Origin: Candidatus Bipolaricaulota bacterium | GTDB taxonomy: Bacteria > Bipolaricaulota > Bipolaricaulia > RBG-16-55-9 > DRXL01 | Direction: 5' to 3' | DNA: 64,000 bases | Assembly: GCA_938091745.1 (NCBI GenBank) | Contig: CALLJK010000011.1 | Span: 1 to 64,000 of the forward strand | Shown here: piece by piece, positions 43,538-51,177 of the stretch | Position numbering within the stretch: the stretch's first letter is position 1 | Layout: the number at the start of each line of letters is the position of its first letter | Program-made: the position numbers and the translations under genes | The notes under the pieces: model-generated | Told to the model about the DNA's origin: nothing | Seen by the model: the letters and a program-made list of their open reading frames with translations, nothing else | Database searches by the model: none

Positions 43538-43825
43538 TTAAGGGGTATCAATACCAGGGATGTCGACAGTTCTGTGAGGATGCTTAGGAAGCACTTGCTC
43601 GAAATAGACTATCTCTTCGGGCCAATGGGCATATACCCGCTGGATCAGGGCAGATTTGTCTCTGTCGCTGTCTAGCACCTGACCATCTTTGATTGCTACC
43701 CAATAGCCTACATGGGTTTTACGTAGCTGGGGCCATAAGGCCTCGTAAGCTGCGACCTCTCGTTCAAAAGACTCCTCATGCCCTGTCTTAGGGGTGCCAG
43801 AAAACATCTTAATAGCTTCCGACAT
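43538..43825 (-). CDS. DUF5678-like protein
   Basis: 95 residues. FEREVAAYEALWPQLRKTHVGYWVAIKDGQVLDSDRDKSALIQRVYAHWP matches the W-V-A-x-x-x-G-x-V-x-x-x-x-D pattern of DUF5678 proteins, which typically precede a retropepsin-like gene, as here. It may be the substrate or regulator of that protease. The family name is from memory of the pattern. Confidence 0.65.
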   Translation of the reverse strand: MSEAIKMFSGTPKTGHEESFEREVAAYEALWPQLRKTHVGYWVAIKDGQVLDSDRDKSALIQRVYAHWPEEIVYFEQVLPKHPHRTVDIPGIDTP

Positions 43826-43916
43826 AGCTCATCACTCTTGCTTAAGTTTAGTCTACAACTCTGCATAAAGCAAGTTGCTCGCTATCGCTCTGTCTGTGCG
43901 CTACAATATGAGCACC

Positions 43917-44942
43917 ATGAAGGCGATGGTGCTCAAGAAGCTCACACGACTCGAAGAGAACCCAGCTCCCTTAGAGCTGGAGACGCTCCCCAATCCTGTC
44001 CCTACAGAGCGCGAGATTCTCATAAAAATCTCGGCGTGCGGCGTCTGTCACACGGAACTCGACGAAATCGAAGGGCGCACTCCACCGTCGCAGTTCCCCA
44101 TCGTCTTAGGGCATCAAGTCGTCGGGCGCGTCGTCGAACTTGGGCCAAGCTCGCGAGCGTTTAAAGTTGGCGACCGCGTCGGCGTCGCGTGGATCTTCTC
44201 GGCGTGTGGACAGTGTGAGTTCTGCTTGCGCGGTGAAGAGAATCTCTGCTATGACTTCAAGGCGACCGGGCGCGACGCCCACGGCGGCTACGCTGAGTAC
44301 ATGACCGTCTCTGAAGAGTTCGCGTATCCCATCCCGGAAATTTTTTCTGACGTCGAGGCTGCGCCGCTGCTGTGCGCTGGGGCGATTGGGTATCGCTCGC
44401 TGAGACTAACAAATCTCAAAGACGGGCAGAACTTGGGGCTGACGGGCTTTGGCGCTTCGGGGCATTTAGTCTTACAGATGGCGCGCTATCTCTATCCCAA
44501 CACGAAGATCTTCGTCTTCGCCCGCAGCGAGACAGAACGAGCTTTTGCGAGAGAGCTTGGCGCGATCTGGGCTGGCGACATCGGCGAAGAGTCTCCTGAA
44601 AAACTCGACGCGATCATCGACACGACCCCTGTCTGGCGTCCCATCGTCGAGTCGTTAAAGAACCTCGAGCGCGGCGGACGATTAGTCATTAACGCGATCC
44701 GCAAAGAAGATACAGATAAGAATGTGTTAACACAGCTTGACTACGCGGCGCATCTGTGGCTGGAGAAAGAGATCAAGAGCGTGGCCAACGTCACCCGACG
44801 CGATGTGCGCGAGTTCTTAGAAATAGCAGCCCGGATTCCCATCAAGCCCGAAGTGCAAGTCTATAGGCTCGAAGAGGCGAACCACGCGCTGCTCGATCTG
44901 AAAGCGCGCAAGATTCGCGGGGCCAAGGTCTTGAAGATATAG
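43917..44942 (+). CDS. Zinc-dependent alcohol dehydrogenase family protein
   Basis: About 341 residues of the medium-chain dehydrogenase family. Catalytic-zinc motif CGVCHTELDEIEG, GHQVVGRVVELG, the four-cysteine structural zinc loop (CGQCEFCLRGEENLC) and Rossmann LGLTGFGASGHLVLQMA are present. A TACAAT box at 43902-43907 abuts an ATG at 43908, so ATG 43917 (MKAMVLKKL) is the probable start. Alcohol or aldehyde substrate unknown. Confidence 0.9.
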   Translation: MKAMVLKKLTRLEENPAPLELETLPNPVPTEREILIKISACGVCHTELDEIEGRTPPSQFPIVLGHQVVGRVVELGPSSRAFKVGDRVGVAWIFSACGQCEFCLRGEENLCYDFKATGRDAHGGYAEYMTVSEEFAYPIPEIFSDVEAAPLLCAGAIGYRSLRLTNLKDGQNLGLTGFGASGHLVLQMARYLYPNTKIFVFARSETERAFARELGAIWAGDIGEESPEKLDAIIDTTPVWRPIVESLKNLERGGRLVINAIRKEDTDKNVLTQLDYAAHLWLEKEIKSVANVTRRDVREFLEIAARIPIKPEVQVYRLEEANHALLDLKARKIRGAKVLKI

Positions 44943-44950
44943 AGTCTCAC

Positions 44951-44979
44951 TTGAATATCTGAGTAGTGAGCACTAGACT
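44951..44979 (+). promoter_or_regulatory. Promoter of a toxin-antitoxin pair
   Basis: TTGAAT (44951-44956), a 17-bp spacer and TAGACT (44974-44979), followed by CAGGAG and ATG 44997. Confidence 0.6.
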
Positions 44980-44996
44980 CTATACAGGAGATCAAC

Positions 44997-45215
44997 ATGG
45001 CTAGTAAAGTCTCTGAGATGACGGCAACCGAGCTCAAAGAGATGATCGAGACAATCGTTGAGCAGAAGCTCTTGGAGTTGCTCGGCGATCCTGATGAAGG
45101 ACTGTCTCTGAGAAAGTCTCTTCTCGATCGGCTCCGGCGTCAAAAGCGTGCCGTGGCGAAGGGCGCGCGCGGGGTTCCCCTTGAGGAAGTAATGCGTAAG
45201 CTTGGCTTGGAGTAG
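44997..45215 (+). CDS. Putative antitoxin of a RelE-type pair
   Basis: 72 residues. TATELKEMIETIVEQKLLELLGDPDEGLSLR is helical and charged, as in RelB-like partners that precede RelE/ParE toxins in thermophiles and cyanobacteria. It lacks an obvious DNA-binding N-terminus. It stops 5 bp before the toxin gene and has its own promoter. Confidence 0.65.
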   Translation: MASKVSEMTATELKEMIETIVEQKLLELLGDPDEGLSLRKSLLDRLRRQKRAVAKGARGVPLEEVMRKLGLE

Positions 45216-45220
45216 TTTTT

Positions 45221-45484
45221 GTGTATCGTGTCCGTATTCTCGATTCAGCAATCCGTGAACTGTCTCGGTTAGATATCTCCATAAGCCGTCGTATCATGGA
45301 TCGCGTTCATTGGTTGGCAGCCAACATAGACAAGATCAAGCCTGAGGCGCTGGCAAGGGAGTTGAAGGGGCTTTATAAGCTGCGTGTGGGCGATTATCGA
45401 GTCGTCTATGAGGTACTCCACGAAGAGCAAACTATAGTGATTCATGCGATTGGACATCATCGGGAGATCTATCGGAAGCGATGA
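45221..45484 (+). CDS. RelE/ParE-family toxin
   Basis: 87 residues from GTG 45221. YRVRILDSAIRELSRLDISISRRIMDRVHWLA, followed by ALARELKGLYKLRVGDYRVVYEVLHEEQTIVIHAIGHHREIY, is a full RelE fold with the basic K-L-R-V-G-D-Y-R-V-V-Y strand and a C-terminal His/Arg/Tyr cluster. Its stop overlaps the ATG of the radical SAM gene, an unusual fusion of a toxin pair to a metabolic operon. Confidence 0.85.
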   Translation: MYRVRILDSAIRELSRLDISISRRIMDRVHWLAANIDKIKPEALARELKGLYKLRVGDYRVVYEVLHEEQTIVIHAIGHHREIYRKR

Positions 45485-46413
45485 TTACCCAAAGAGCTAT
45501 CTATCCCAGCTATCTGGCGCTCTACGAGCGTGGGGAGCTACGCCGTCGCGTCGAAGAAGCGCGCAGACGCTTAGAAGCGTGCACGCTCTGCCCGCGCGTC
45601 TGTCGTGCGAACAGGCTCCAAAACGAGATCGGGCAATGCAATGTCAGTCGCTGGGCGTTAGTCAGTTCATTTGGCCCACACTTTGGCGAAGAGAGGGTCC
45701 TGCGCGGCTGGCACGGCTCTGGGACGGTCTTCTTTGCCGGATGCAATCTGCGCTGTCAGTACTGCCAAAACTACGAGATCAGCCAACTCTTAGATGGCGC
45801 GGCCGTCAGCCCAGGGCGCCTCGCTAAGATCTTCCTCGAAGTGCAAGAGATGGGCTGTCACAATCTCAATCTCGTCACGCCCACGCACGTCATCGCTCAG
45901 ATTTTGGAAGCGTTAGAGCTTGCGATCCCACAGGGCTTTCGGCTCCCCATCGTCTATAACACGTCTGGGTATGATTCTGTCGCAGCGCTTAAGCTTCTCG
46001 ACGGCATTGTAGATATCTATATGCCCGATCTTAAGTACAGCGACTCGCAGATCGCCCAGAGATATTCGGGGATCGAGCACTACTGGGAGGTCGCAAGGGC
46101 TGCTTTTCGAGAGATGCACCGCCAAGTGGGCGATCTCATCGTAGAGAACGGGCTAGCGGTGCGCGGGCTGCTCATCCGACACTTGGTCTTGCCAAACGGC
46201 TTAGCAGGCTCAAGAGAAGTCTTAAAGTTTATCGCGGAAGAGCTGTCGCGCGACTCATGGGTCAACATCATGGCGCAGTATCATCCGACGTACAAAGCGT
46301 TCAAGTACCCAGAGTTATCGAGACGAATCACCTCGAAAGAGTACTGGGAAGTTGTCGAATATGCGCGCTCGTTGGGATTGCATCGCGGGATTCCGCTGGA
46401 ATATTCGGATTAA
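45481..46413 (+). CDS. Radical SAM protein (PflA-like activating-enzyme family)
   Basis: 310 residues. The radical SAM motif occurs in AGCNLRCQYCQNYEIS (C-x3-C-x2-C), preceded by an extra cysteine region LEACTLCPRVCRANRL...GQCNVS typical of the stand-alone PflA-like subgroup. YMPDLKYSDSQIAQRYSGIEHY and LPNGLAGSREVL...NIMAQYHPTYKA follow. It generates 5'-deoxyadenosyl radicals; the target is unknown. ATG 45481 overlaps the toxin stop by 4 bp, and its own stop overlaps the next gene start (TAATG). Confidence 0.88.
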   Translation: MITQRAIYPSYLALYERGELRRRVEEARRRLEACTLCPRVCRANRLQNEIGQCNVSRWALVSSFGPHFGEERVLRGWHGSGTVFFAGCNLRCQYCQNYEISQLLDGAAVSPGRLAKIFLEVQEMGCHNLNLVTPTHVIAQILEALELAIPQGFRLPIVYNTSGYDSVAALKLLDGIVDIYMPDLKYSDSQIAQRYSGIEHYWEVARAAFREMHRQVGDLIVENGLAVRGLLIRHLVLPNGLAGSREVLKFIAEELSRDSWVNIMAQYHPTYKAFKYPELSRRITSKEYWEVVEYARSLGLHRGIPLEYSD

Positions 46414-47138
46414 TGAATCTTATGCGCCTCTGCCTCATCCCGTTGAAGACCACGCCCAGAGATGTGACCGCGAATCTTGCGGAGCTTGAGAGACGCTTAC
46501 GCGAAGTCTCGCGGTATCGTCCTGATCTTGTCTGTCTCCCTGAATGTGCCCTCACGGGGTATCTCTACGAGGACGCGGACGTCCAGAGATTCGCTGAGCC
46601 GATCCCTGGCCCGACAACAGAGCGCATGGGCGCGCTGGCGCGAGAGTATAAAATATTTCTGTGCTTTGGGCTGCTTGAAGTCTCAGATAAAAATTTCTTT
46701 AATTCGGCTGTCTTGCTGGATCGTCACGGGAAAATTCTCTTGCACCATCGCAAGATCTGCGAGTATCCGCCCTTCACTACCGGCACAACTGTGCAGAGCA
46801 TAGAGACAGAGTTAGGGCGTCTGTCGGTGCTCATCTGTGGGGATCTCTTCGACGAAGACGCGACGAATCAGCTAGATCGCTCAGTAGATCTTCTGCTCGT
46901 CCCGATGGCGCGCGGTTTTGACGGGCGCTCACCCGACACAGAGAGATGGCTACGCGAGGAGCGCCAGGTCTATCTCGATGGCGTGAAGGCCGTTGGCATC
47001 ACAACGGCCATTGTGAATGCGCTGGAAGTCGCAGGAGAAGACCCAAGCTTTGGTGGCGCGCTGATCGTAGATAAGGATGGGCGCGTGCTTGCGGAGTCCC
47101 CGCACGGCACGGATGAAGCTTTAGTGTATGAGGTGTGA
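46413..47138 (+). CDS. Carbon-nitrogen hydrolase (nitrilase superfamily)
   Basis: 241 residues. Triad residues in VCLPECALTGYL (Glu), LHHRKICEYPPF (Lys) and VLICGDLFDEDA (Cys). ATG 46413 overlaps the radical SAM stop by one base, indicating coupling; the longer frame upstream lies within that gene. The third C-N hydrolase of the window. Substrate unknown; the radical SAM partner hints at processing of a modified compound. Confidence 0.85.
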   Translation: MNLMRLCLIPLKTTPRDVTANLAELERRLREVSRYRPDLVCLPECALTGYLYEDADVQRFAEPIPGPTTERMGALAREYKIFLCFGLLEVSDKNFFNSAVLLDRHGKILLHHRKICEYPPFTTGTTVQSIETELGRLSVLICGDLFDEDATNQLDRSVDLLLVPMARGFDGRSPDTERWLREERQVYLDGVKAVGITTAIVNALEVAGEDPSFGGALIVDKDGRVLAESPHGTDEALVYEV

Positions 47139-47141
47139 GCA

Positions 47142-47178
47142 TTGATTCATACACATACATTGGGTATAGTATACACAT
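47142..47178 (+). promoter_or_regulatory. Promoter and probable operator of vapBC
   Basis: TTGATT (47142-47147), a 17-bp spacer and TATAGT (47165-47170). The word ATACACAT occurs as a direct repeat at 47149-47156 and 47171-47178, and GTATA/TATAC forms a dyad over the -10 box, a suitable autorepression site for VapB. Confidence 0.7.
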
Positions 47179-47194
47179 CAGCAGGAGGATGATG

Positions 47195-47392
47195 ATGCGC
47201 ACGAATATTGTCATTGATGACAAGCTGATGCGGGAAGCGATGCGCGTGACGGGCTTACCTACAAAGCGGGCCGTAGTGGAAGAGGCACTGCGCCTCCTGA
47301 TTCAGGTGAAATCCCAGAAAGGGATTCGTCGCCTGCGTGGCAAGGTGCAGTGGGAAGGTAATCTGAATGAGCTGCGCACCGGGCGCATGTAA
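47195..47392 (+). CDS. vapB: VapB-family antitoxin
   Basis: About 65 residues: MRTNIVIDDKLMREAMRVTGLPTKRAVVEEALRLLI is the DUF2191-type ribbon-helix-helix domain of VapB, followed by a short tail that wraps the toxin. AGGAGG at 47183-47188 favours the third of three consecutive ATGs (47195). It is followed after 8 bp by vapC. Confidence 0.9.
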   Translation: MRTNIVIDDKLMREAMRVTGLPTKRAVVEEALRLLIQVKSQKGIRRLRGKVQWEGNLNELRTGRM

Positions 47393-47400
47393 GAGCCCTT

Positions 47401-47796
47401 ATGGTCATCGTGGATACGACGGTGTGGATAGATTATTTTCGTGGTACGCAAACGCCTCAGACAGTTTGGCTCGATAGCGAGCTGGAACGCCAACGACTGG
47501 GGATTACTGATCTTATTCTCTGCGAAGTGCTCCAAGGCATTCAAGATGATCGGCAGTTTTCTAGGGCACGTCACGAGCTGCTGAAGCTAGAAGTCTGTAC
47601 GATGGGGGGGACCGAGCTTGCTCTTGCTGCCGCTCAGAATTATCGCGCTCTTCGCGCTCGAGGGTATACAGTGCGTCGCACCATTGATTGTCTGATCGCG
47701 ACGTTTTGTCTCCTTCACGATCATGTATTGCTTCATAACGACCGTGACTTTGAGCCGTTTGAGCGCGTGTTGGGGTTGCGCGTGCTCCATCCCTAA
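47401..47796 (+). CDS. vapC: VapC-family PIN ribonuclease toxin
   Basis: 131 residues. PIN-domain acidic residues are visible: D5 in VIVDTTVWIDYFRG, E in LILCEVLQG, D in RRTIDCLIATFC and the HNDRDF motif. It cleaves tRNA or rRNA when VapB is lost. It ends 11 bp before the methyltransferase gene, possibly sharing a transcript. Confidence 0.92.
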   Translation: MVIVDTTVWIDYFRGTQTPQTVWLDSELERQRLGITDLILCEVLQGIQDDRQFSRARHELLKLEVCTMGGTELALAAAQNYRALRARGYTVRRTIDCLIATFCLLHDHVLLHNDRDFEPFERVLGLRVLHP

Positions 47797-47807
47797 AGGG
47801 TGATCGT

Positions 47808-48548
47808 ATGGAGTGGTGGCAGAGCTTCTTCGACGAGACGACGGGGCAGATCATGTTCGACGAAGAAGCCTGGCAGCGGGCAGAGCAGAGCTGCGATGCG
47901 TTAGTCTCGCTGTTGGGGCTTCAGCCGGGCGCGAAGATTTTAGATTTGGCCTGCGGGCCGGGGCGCTTTGCTATTCCCCTAGCTAAGCGCGGCTTCCGCG
48001 TCGTGGGCTTGGATATCTGTGACGTCTATCTTGAACAAGCGCGCGTTAAAGCCCAAGAACAAGGACTTCAGATCGAATTTATTCACGGCGACATGCGCTC
48101 AATTCCCTTTGAGCGCGAGTTCGACGCTGTTATTAATCTCTTCACAAGCTTCGGGTACTTCGAGAGAGAAGAAGACCATCTGCAAGTGCTCAAAGAAGTG
48201 CACAAGAGCTTGAAGCCTGGCGGGCGCTTCTTGTTAGAGCTCCAAAACCGTGACTGGCTCATCAAGCACCTTCAAGCGCGCGATTGGGTGGAGCGCCCAG
48301 GCTTCCTTGTTCTGGATGAGCGCAAGTTCAACTTCGCGCGCAATCGCATTGAGTCCCGCTGGATCGTGCTCAAGGGCGCAGAGCGCAAAGAATATACGCT
48401 CTCTTTGCGCGTGTTCACGCTTGCAGAGCTTTTAGAATTATTTGCCCAGGCAGGGCTGAAGGTGCTAGGCTATTATGGCGGTCTGCGTGGTGAGCCGTGG
48501 AGTTTAGAGGCCAATCGCTTAGCTCTTCTGGCAGAGCGAGCTTCTTAA
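47808..48548 (+). CDS. Class I SAM-dependent methyltransferase
   Basis: 246 residues. SAM-binding motif I ILDLACGPGRFAIPLAKRGFRVVGLDIC, motif II region FIHGDMRSIPFEREFDAVINLFTSFGYF and post-motif LKPGGRFLLELQNRDW. It belongs to the methyltransf_25/11-like group acting on small molecules. Acceptor not evident. Confidence 0.88.
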   Translation: MEWWQSFFDETTGQIMFDEEAWQRAEQSCDALVSLLGLQPGAKILDLACGPGRFAIPLAKRGFRVVGLDICDVYLEQARVKAQEQGLQIEFIHGDMRSIPFEREFDAVINLFTSFGYFEREEDHLQVLKEVHKSLKPGGRFLLELQNRDWLIKHLQARDWVERPGFLVLDERKFNFARNRIESRWIVLKGAERKEYTLSLRVFTLAELLELFAQAGLKVLGYYGGLRGEPWSLEANRLALLAERAS

Positions 48549-48574
48549 ACTTAAACAGCAAAGGGGGTGACACT

Positions 48575-48829
48575 ATGGAGGAGAAGCCCATCGGCAAGGT
48601 GACGCATTTTTTCGGGCGGATCAGCGTGGCTGTGCTCGATCTGACAGAGCCTCTCAAGGTCGGCGAGACGATTCATATCAAAGGGCATACGACAGATTTA
48701 ACTCAGAAAGTCGAGTCCATGCAGGTCGAGCACAAAGATATTCAAGAGGCCAAGCCTGGAGACCAAGTCGCGATCAAAGTCACAGGGCGCGTGCACGAGT
48801 ACGACGTCGTCTATAAAGTTATCTCCTAG
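48575..48829 (+). CDS. EF-Tu domain 2-like small protein
   Basis: 84 residues. IGKVTHFFGRISVAVLDLTEPLKVGETIHIKGHTTDLTQKVESMQVEHKDIQEAKPGDQVAIKV is a stand-alone beta barrel resembling domain 2 of translation GTPases, without any GTPase domain. Such translation-elongation-factor-like proteins are found in archaea and thermophilic bacteria with unknown role. AAGGGGGTGA precedes ATG 48575. Confidence 0.8.
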   Translation: MEEKPIGKVTHFFGRISVAVLDLTEPLKVGETIHIKGHTTDLTQKVESMQVEHKDIQEAKPGDQVAIKVTGRVHEYDVVYKVIS

Positions 48830-48851
48830 TGTGAGAAACTGAGAGGGGGCT

Positions 48852-49370
48852 ATGGACTTTTTTACAGTCCTTCGGGAACGTCACTCAGTTCGCTCTTTTG
48901 CTGAGCGATCCGTTGAACCGGAGAAACTTCGAGCGATTCTAGAAGCAGCCAATCGTGCGCCGTCGGCGGGAAATTTGCAAGCGTATGAGATCTACGTCGT
49001 GACGCGCCCAGCGACGCTGAAGGCGCTCAGGCGCGCGGCGTTCGACCAGAAGTTCGTCGCCCAGGCTCCAGTGGTACTTGTCTTTTGCGCGCATCCGGCG
49101 CGCTCGGCGAGTTCTTATGACGAGCGCGGCGCGACTCTCTACTCTGTCCAAGACGCGACGATCGCGTGCGCGTACGCGCAGCTCGCTGCCACAGCGTTGG
49201 GCTTGGGGAGCGTCTGGGTGGGGGCATTTGACGAAGACGCTGTTCGCAGAGCCCTGAGCATAGGGAATGAGCTCGTTCCGGTCGCGCTGTTACCTATCGG
49301 GTACGCTGCTGAAAGCCCTGAGATTACGTCGCGCCGAGCGCTAGAAGGCTTAGTGCGCCATATTGCTTGA
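48852..49370 (+). CDS. Nitroreductase-family flavoprotein
   Basis: 172 residues. FTVLRERHSVRSFAERSVEPEKLRAILEAANRAPSAGNLQAYEIYVV is the FMN-binding N-terminus, and TALGLGSVWVGAFDEDAVRRAL the conserved middle. It uses NAD(P)H to reduce nitro compounds, quinones or flavins. It lies 22 bp after the EF-Tu-like gene and 2 bp before the acetyltransferase gene, so probably in an operon. Confidence 0.9.
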   Translation: MDFFTVLRERHSVRSFAERSVEPEKLRAILEAANRAPSAGNLQAYEIYVVTRPATLKALRRAAFDQKFVAQAPVVLVFCAHPARSASSYDERGATLYSVQDATIACAYAQLAATALGLGSVWVGAFDEDAVRRALSIGNELVPVALLPIGYAAESPEITSRRALEGLVRHIA

Positions 49371-49372
49371 GT

Positions 49373-49927
49373 ATGGAGAAAGAAGTGAGTGGGTGCCTAC
49401 GGCCGTTGGATCTGCGTCGGGACTTTGAGGGTTTAAGCAAATTAATTGAGACCGCCTTTGCTGAAGACTTCCAGCGAGTGGGCGTGCAGTTTCAAGAAGA
49501 ACTCAAAGCCATCCGGCGGCTCGTGCCCTGGGTCTTGCTGCTAGGGCGGTTCAGCAGATTTTTCCGTGAACTGATAGGCGGCTACGTGTGGGAAGACCAA
49601 GGCCAGATCGTGGGCTCAGTGATGGTGCAACCCCAGGGCTTGGAGCGACGCAAGTGGTACATCGGTGCTGTCGCGACGCATCCTGAGTATCGCAGGAAAG
49701 GGATCGCGCGACGGCTGATGGAAGCTGCGATTGAGCACATTCGCAAGCGGGGCGGGGAGCTGGCCCTGCTCTTTGTGCGTGCTGACAATGTTCCAGCTTA
49801 TCAGCTCTATCTCGGTTTGGGCTTCGTGCACTTCGACAGCACTACGCAGCTTCGGCTCGACGGCGTGCCTGATGTGGAATTCAAGCAAGCTAAAGGCTTA
49901 TATACTTCGGCCGATGGGACTGGGTGA
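49373..49927 (+). CDS. GNAT acetyltransferase, N-terminal half of a probably split two-domain gene
   Basis: 184 residues. Acetyl-CoA motif A in IGAVATHPEYRRKGIARRLMEAAIEHI and motif B in ADNVPAYQLYLGLGFVHF. The product ends abruptly in YTSADGTG, while the overlapping next frame continues as LRPMGLGEWRARYELA, the usual linker into a second GNAT-like domain in two-domain homologues. The pair therefore looks like one gene broken by a frame change near 49890-49927. Confidence 0.8.
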   Translation: MEKEVSGCLRPLDLRRDFEGLSKLIETAFAEDFQRVGVQFQEELKAIRRLVPWVLLLGRFSRFFRELIGGYVWEDQGQIVGSVMVQPQGLERRKWYIGAVATHPEYRRKGIARRLMEAAIEHIRKRGGELALLFVRADNVPAYQLYLGLGFVHFDSTTQLRLDGVPDVEFKQAKGLYTSADGTG

Positions 49928-50354
49928 GTGGCGGGCACGCTATGAGCTGGCAAAGGAAGTTATACTTCCTGAAGTGCAGGCGTTTAATCCCCTGAGCGAG
50001 CGGGAGTTTCGCATATCGCTATGGATGCGCGCCTTGAGCCCTTTCTTTAATCTTCTGCAAGGGGTAAGAGACCATCAGTGGGCAGTCGAGCATGGGGGAA
50101 GGGTTGTCGGTGTGCTGACCTTGTGGGCCGTACGCTATGACTCGCTGCATCAGCTCAGGATTATGGTCCATCCTCAGCATGAGGCCATTGCTGAGGCCTT
50201 GCTAATGAAGGGACTGAGCCTTCTGCAGGGCTATATGGGGCGTGGGATATTGGCGGCTGTGCCCAGCTCTCGCATGGAGCTTCGAAAGCTTTTAATGCGG
50301 TATGGTTTTGTCGAGGTCAGCACGTTTCACCAGATGGGGCTTAAGCTCAAATGA
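49914..50354 (+). CDS. GNAT-like C-terminal domain, second half of the split gene
   Basis: 146 residues from ATG 49914 (overlaps the previous stop by 14 bp; no good ribosome site). RARYELAKEVILPEVQAFNPLSEREFRI and VGVLTLWAVRYDSLHQLRIMVHPQHE...LLMKGLSLL resemble the second domain of tandem GNAT proteins. Without motif A of its own it may be non-catalytic. It could be made by a frameshift, by reinitiation at 49914, or be a product of sequence error. Confidence 0.6.
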   Translation: MGLGEWRARYELAKEVILPEVQAFNPLSEREFRISLWMRALSPFFNLLQGVRDHQWAVEHGGRVVGVLTLWAVRYDSLHQLRIMVHPQHEAIAEALLMKGLSLLQGYMGRGILAAVPSSRMELRKLLMRYGFVEVSTFHQMGLKLK

Positions 50355-50377
50355 AAGGAGCAATGGAGCAAGGCAAG

Positions 50378-50452
50378 ATGAGATACTGCCTGCAGTGTGG
50401 TCATCTTTTAGCACTTAAAGAGATCGCGGGGCGCGAGAGACAAAGGGCATAA
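50378..50452 (+). pseudogene. Remnant of a Nudix hydrolase N-terminus
   Basis: 24 codons: MRYCLQCGHLLALKEIAGRERQ is the zinc-ribbon start of NADH-pyrophosphatase-like Nudix hydrolases (CxxCG, then E-x-x-G-R-E-R), but the frame stops after RA and the Nudix box does not follow. A purine-rich ribosome site is retained upstream. Only this short piece is recognisable. Confidence 0.5.
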
Positions 50453-50661
50453 AAGTGAGCTGCTATGGCTGCCAAGGTTTGGTACGTCTGGAACGCTGCG
50501 CTTTTACGAGAGTGCGGCTTTAGCATTAAGAAAGTGGGCAGAGCGAGTTTGGAACTGAAGCCGGGCGCCGCTGGCGGGAGATCTTAAGAGACAAGCGGAC
50601 GCCACAGGAGAGAAAGTCGGCCATCTTACGGGATTGGAAGCTTCAAGGAGGGCTCCAGAAG
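50453..50661 (+). other. Region without a supported gene
   Basis: Between the Nudix remnant and the next acetyltransferase lies about 210 bp with only a 40-codon frame (50465-50587, starting MAAKVWYVWNAALL) of no recognisable family. It is most likely decayed coding sequence. A strong AAGGAGGG site near its end belongs to the next gene. Confidence 0.4.
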
Positions 50662-51177
50662 ATGCAAGCCTTAAAGGTCATCATCCGTGAAGCAACAAAG
50701 ACGGATTTTCCGATGATCCGCGAGCTTGCTCTCGCTTCAATTATTCACCGTCAAAGTGTTTCCCCAATCCGGGATCGCACCAGGGCTGAGGCTAACATGC
50801 GAGATTACTACACCAAATTGGCTGATCAAGGTTTGGCCTACTTCTCTCCAGACTTTGAACCAGCGGCCTTCATTGCACTCGCTGAAGAGGGCACTCGCTT
50901 GCAGCCTGAACCCGTAGGCTACATCTTGATGATGACTAACGCCGAAGATGACCTCACCAGGGAGCAGCAGGCTTATATTCTTGACATCGCTGTAAAGCCG
51001 GAATACCACAGAAAAGGGATCGGCACCAGACTCATGCAGAGAGCTGAAGAATATGCGAAGAGCAAAGGGTTGAGCTATATCGGGTTAACTGTAGCTACAG
51101 GGAATAAGGCAGCCCTAAGTCTTTACAAAAATCTTGGCTACATAGAAGAATGGAGACGCTTAGCGAAGAAGTTATGA
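50662..51177 (+). CDS. GNAT-family N-acetyltransferase
   Basis: 171 residues. IIREATKTDFPMIRELA opens a standard GNAT fold; motif A is ILDIAVKPEYHRKGIGTRLMQRAEEYAKSKG, and motif B is TGNKAALSLYKNLGYIEE. The acceptor is unknown. ATG 50662 follows AAGGAGGG. The stop overlaps the start of the epimerase gene by 4 bp. Confidence 0.88.
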   Translation: MQALKVIIREATKTDFPMIRELALASIIHRQSVSPIRDRTRAEANMRDYYTKLADQGLAYFSPDFEPAAFIALAEEGTRLQPEPVGYILMMTNAEDDLTREQQAYILDIAVKPEYHRKGIGTRLMQRAEEYAKSKGLSYIGLTVATGNKAALSLYKNLGYIEEWRRLAKKL

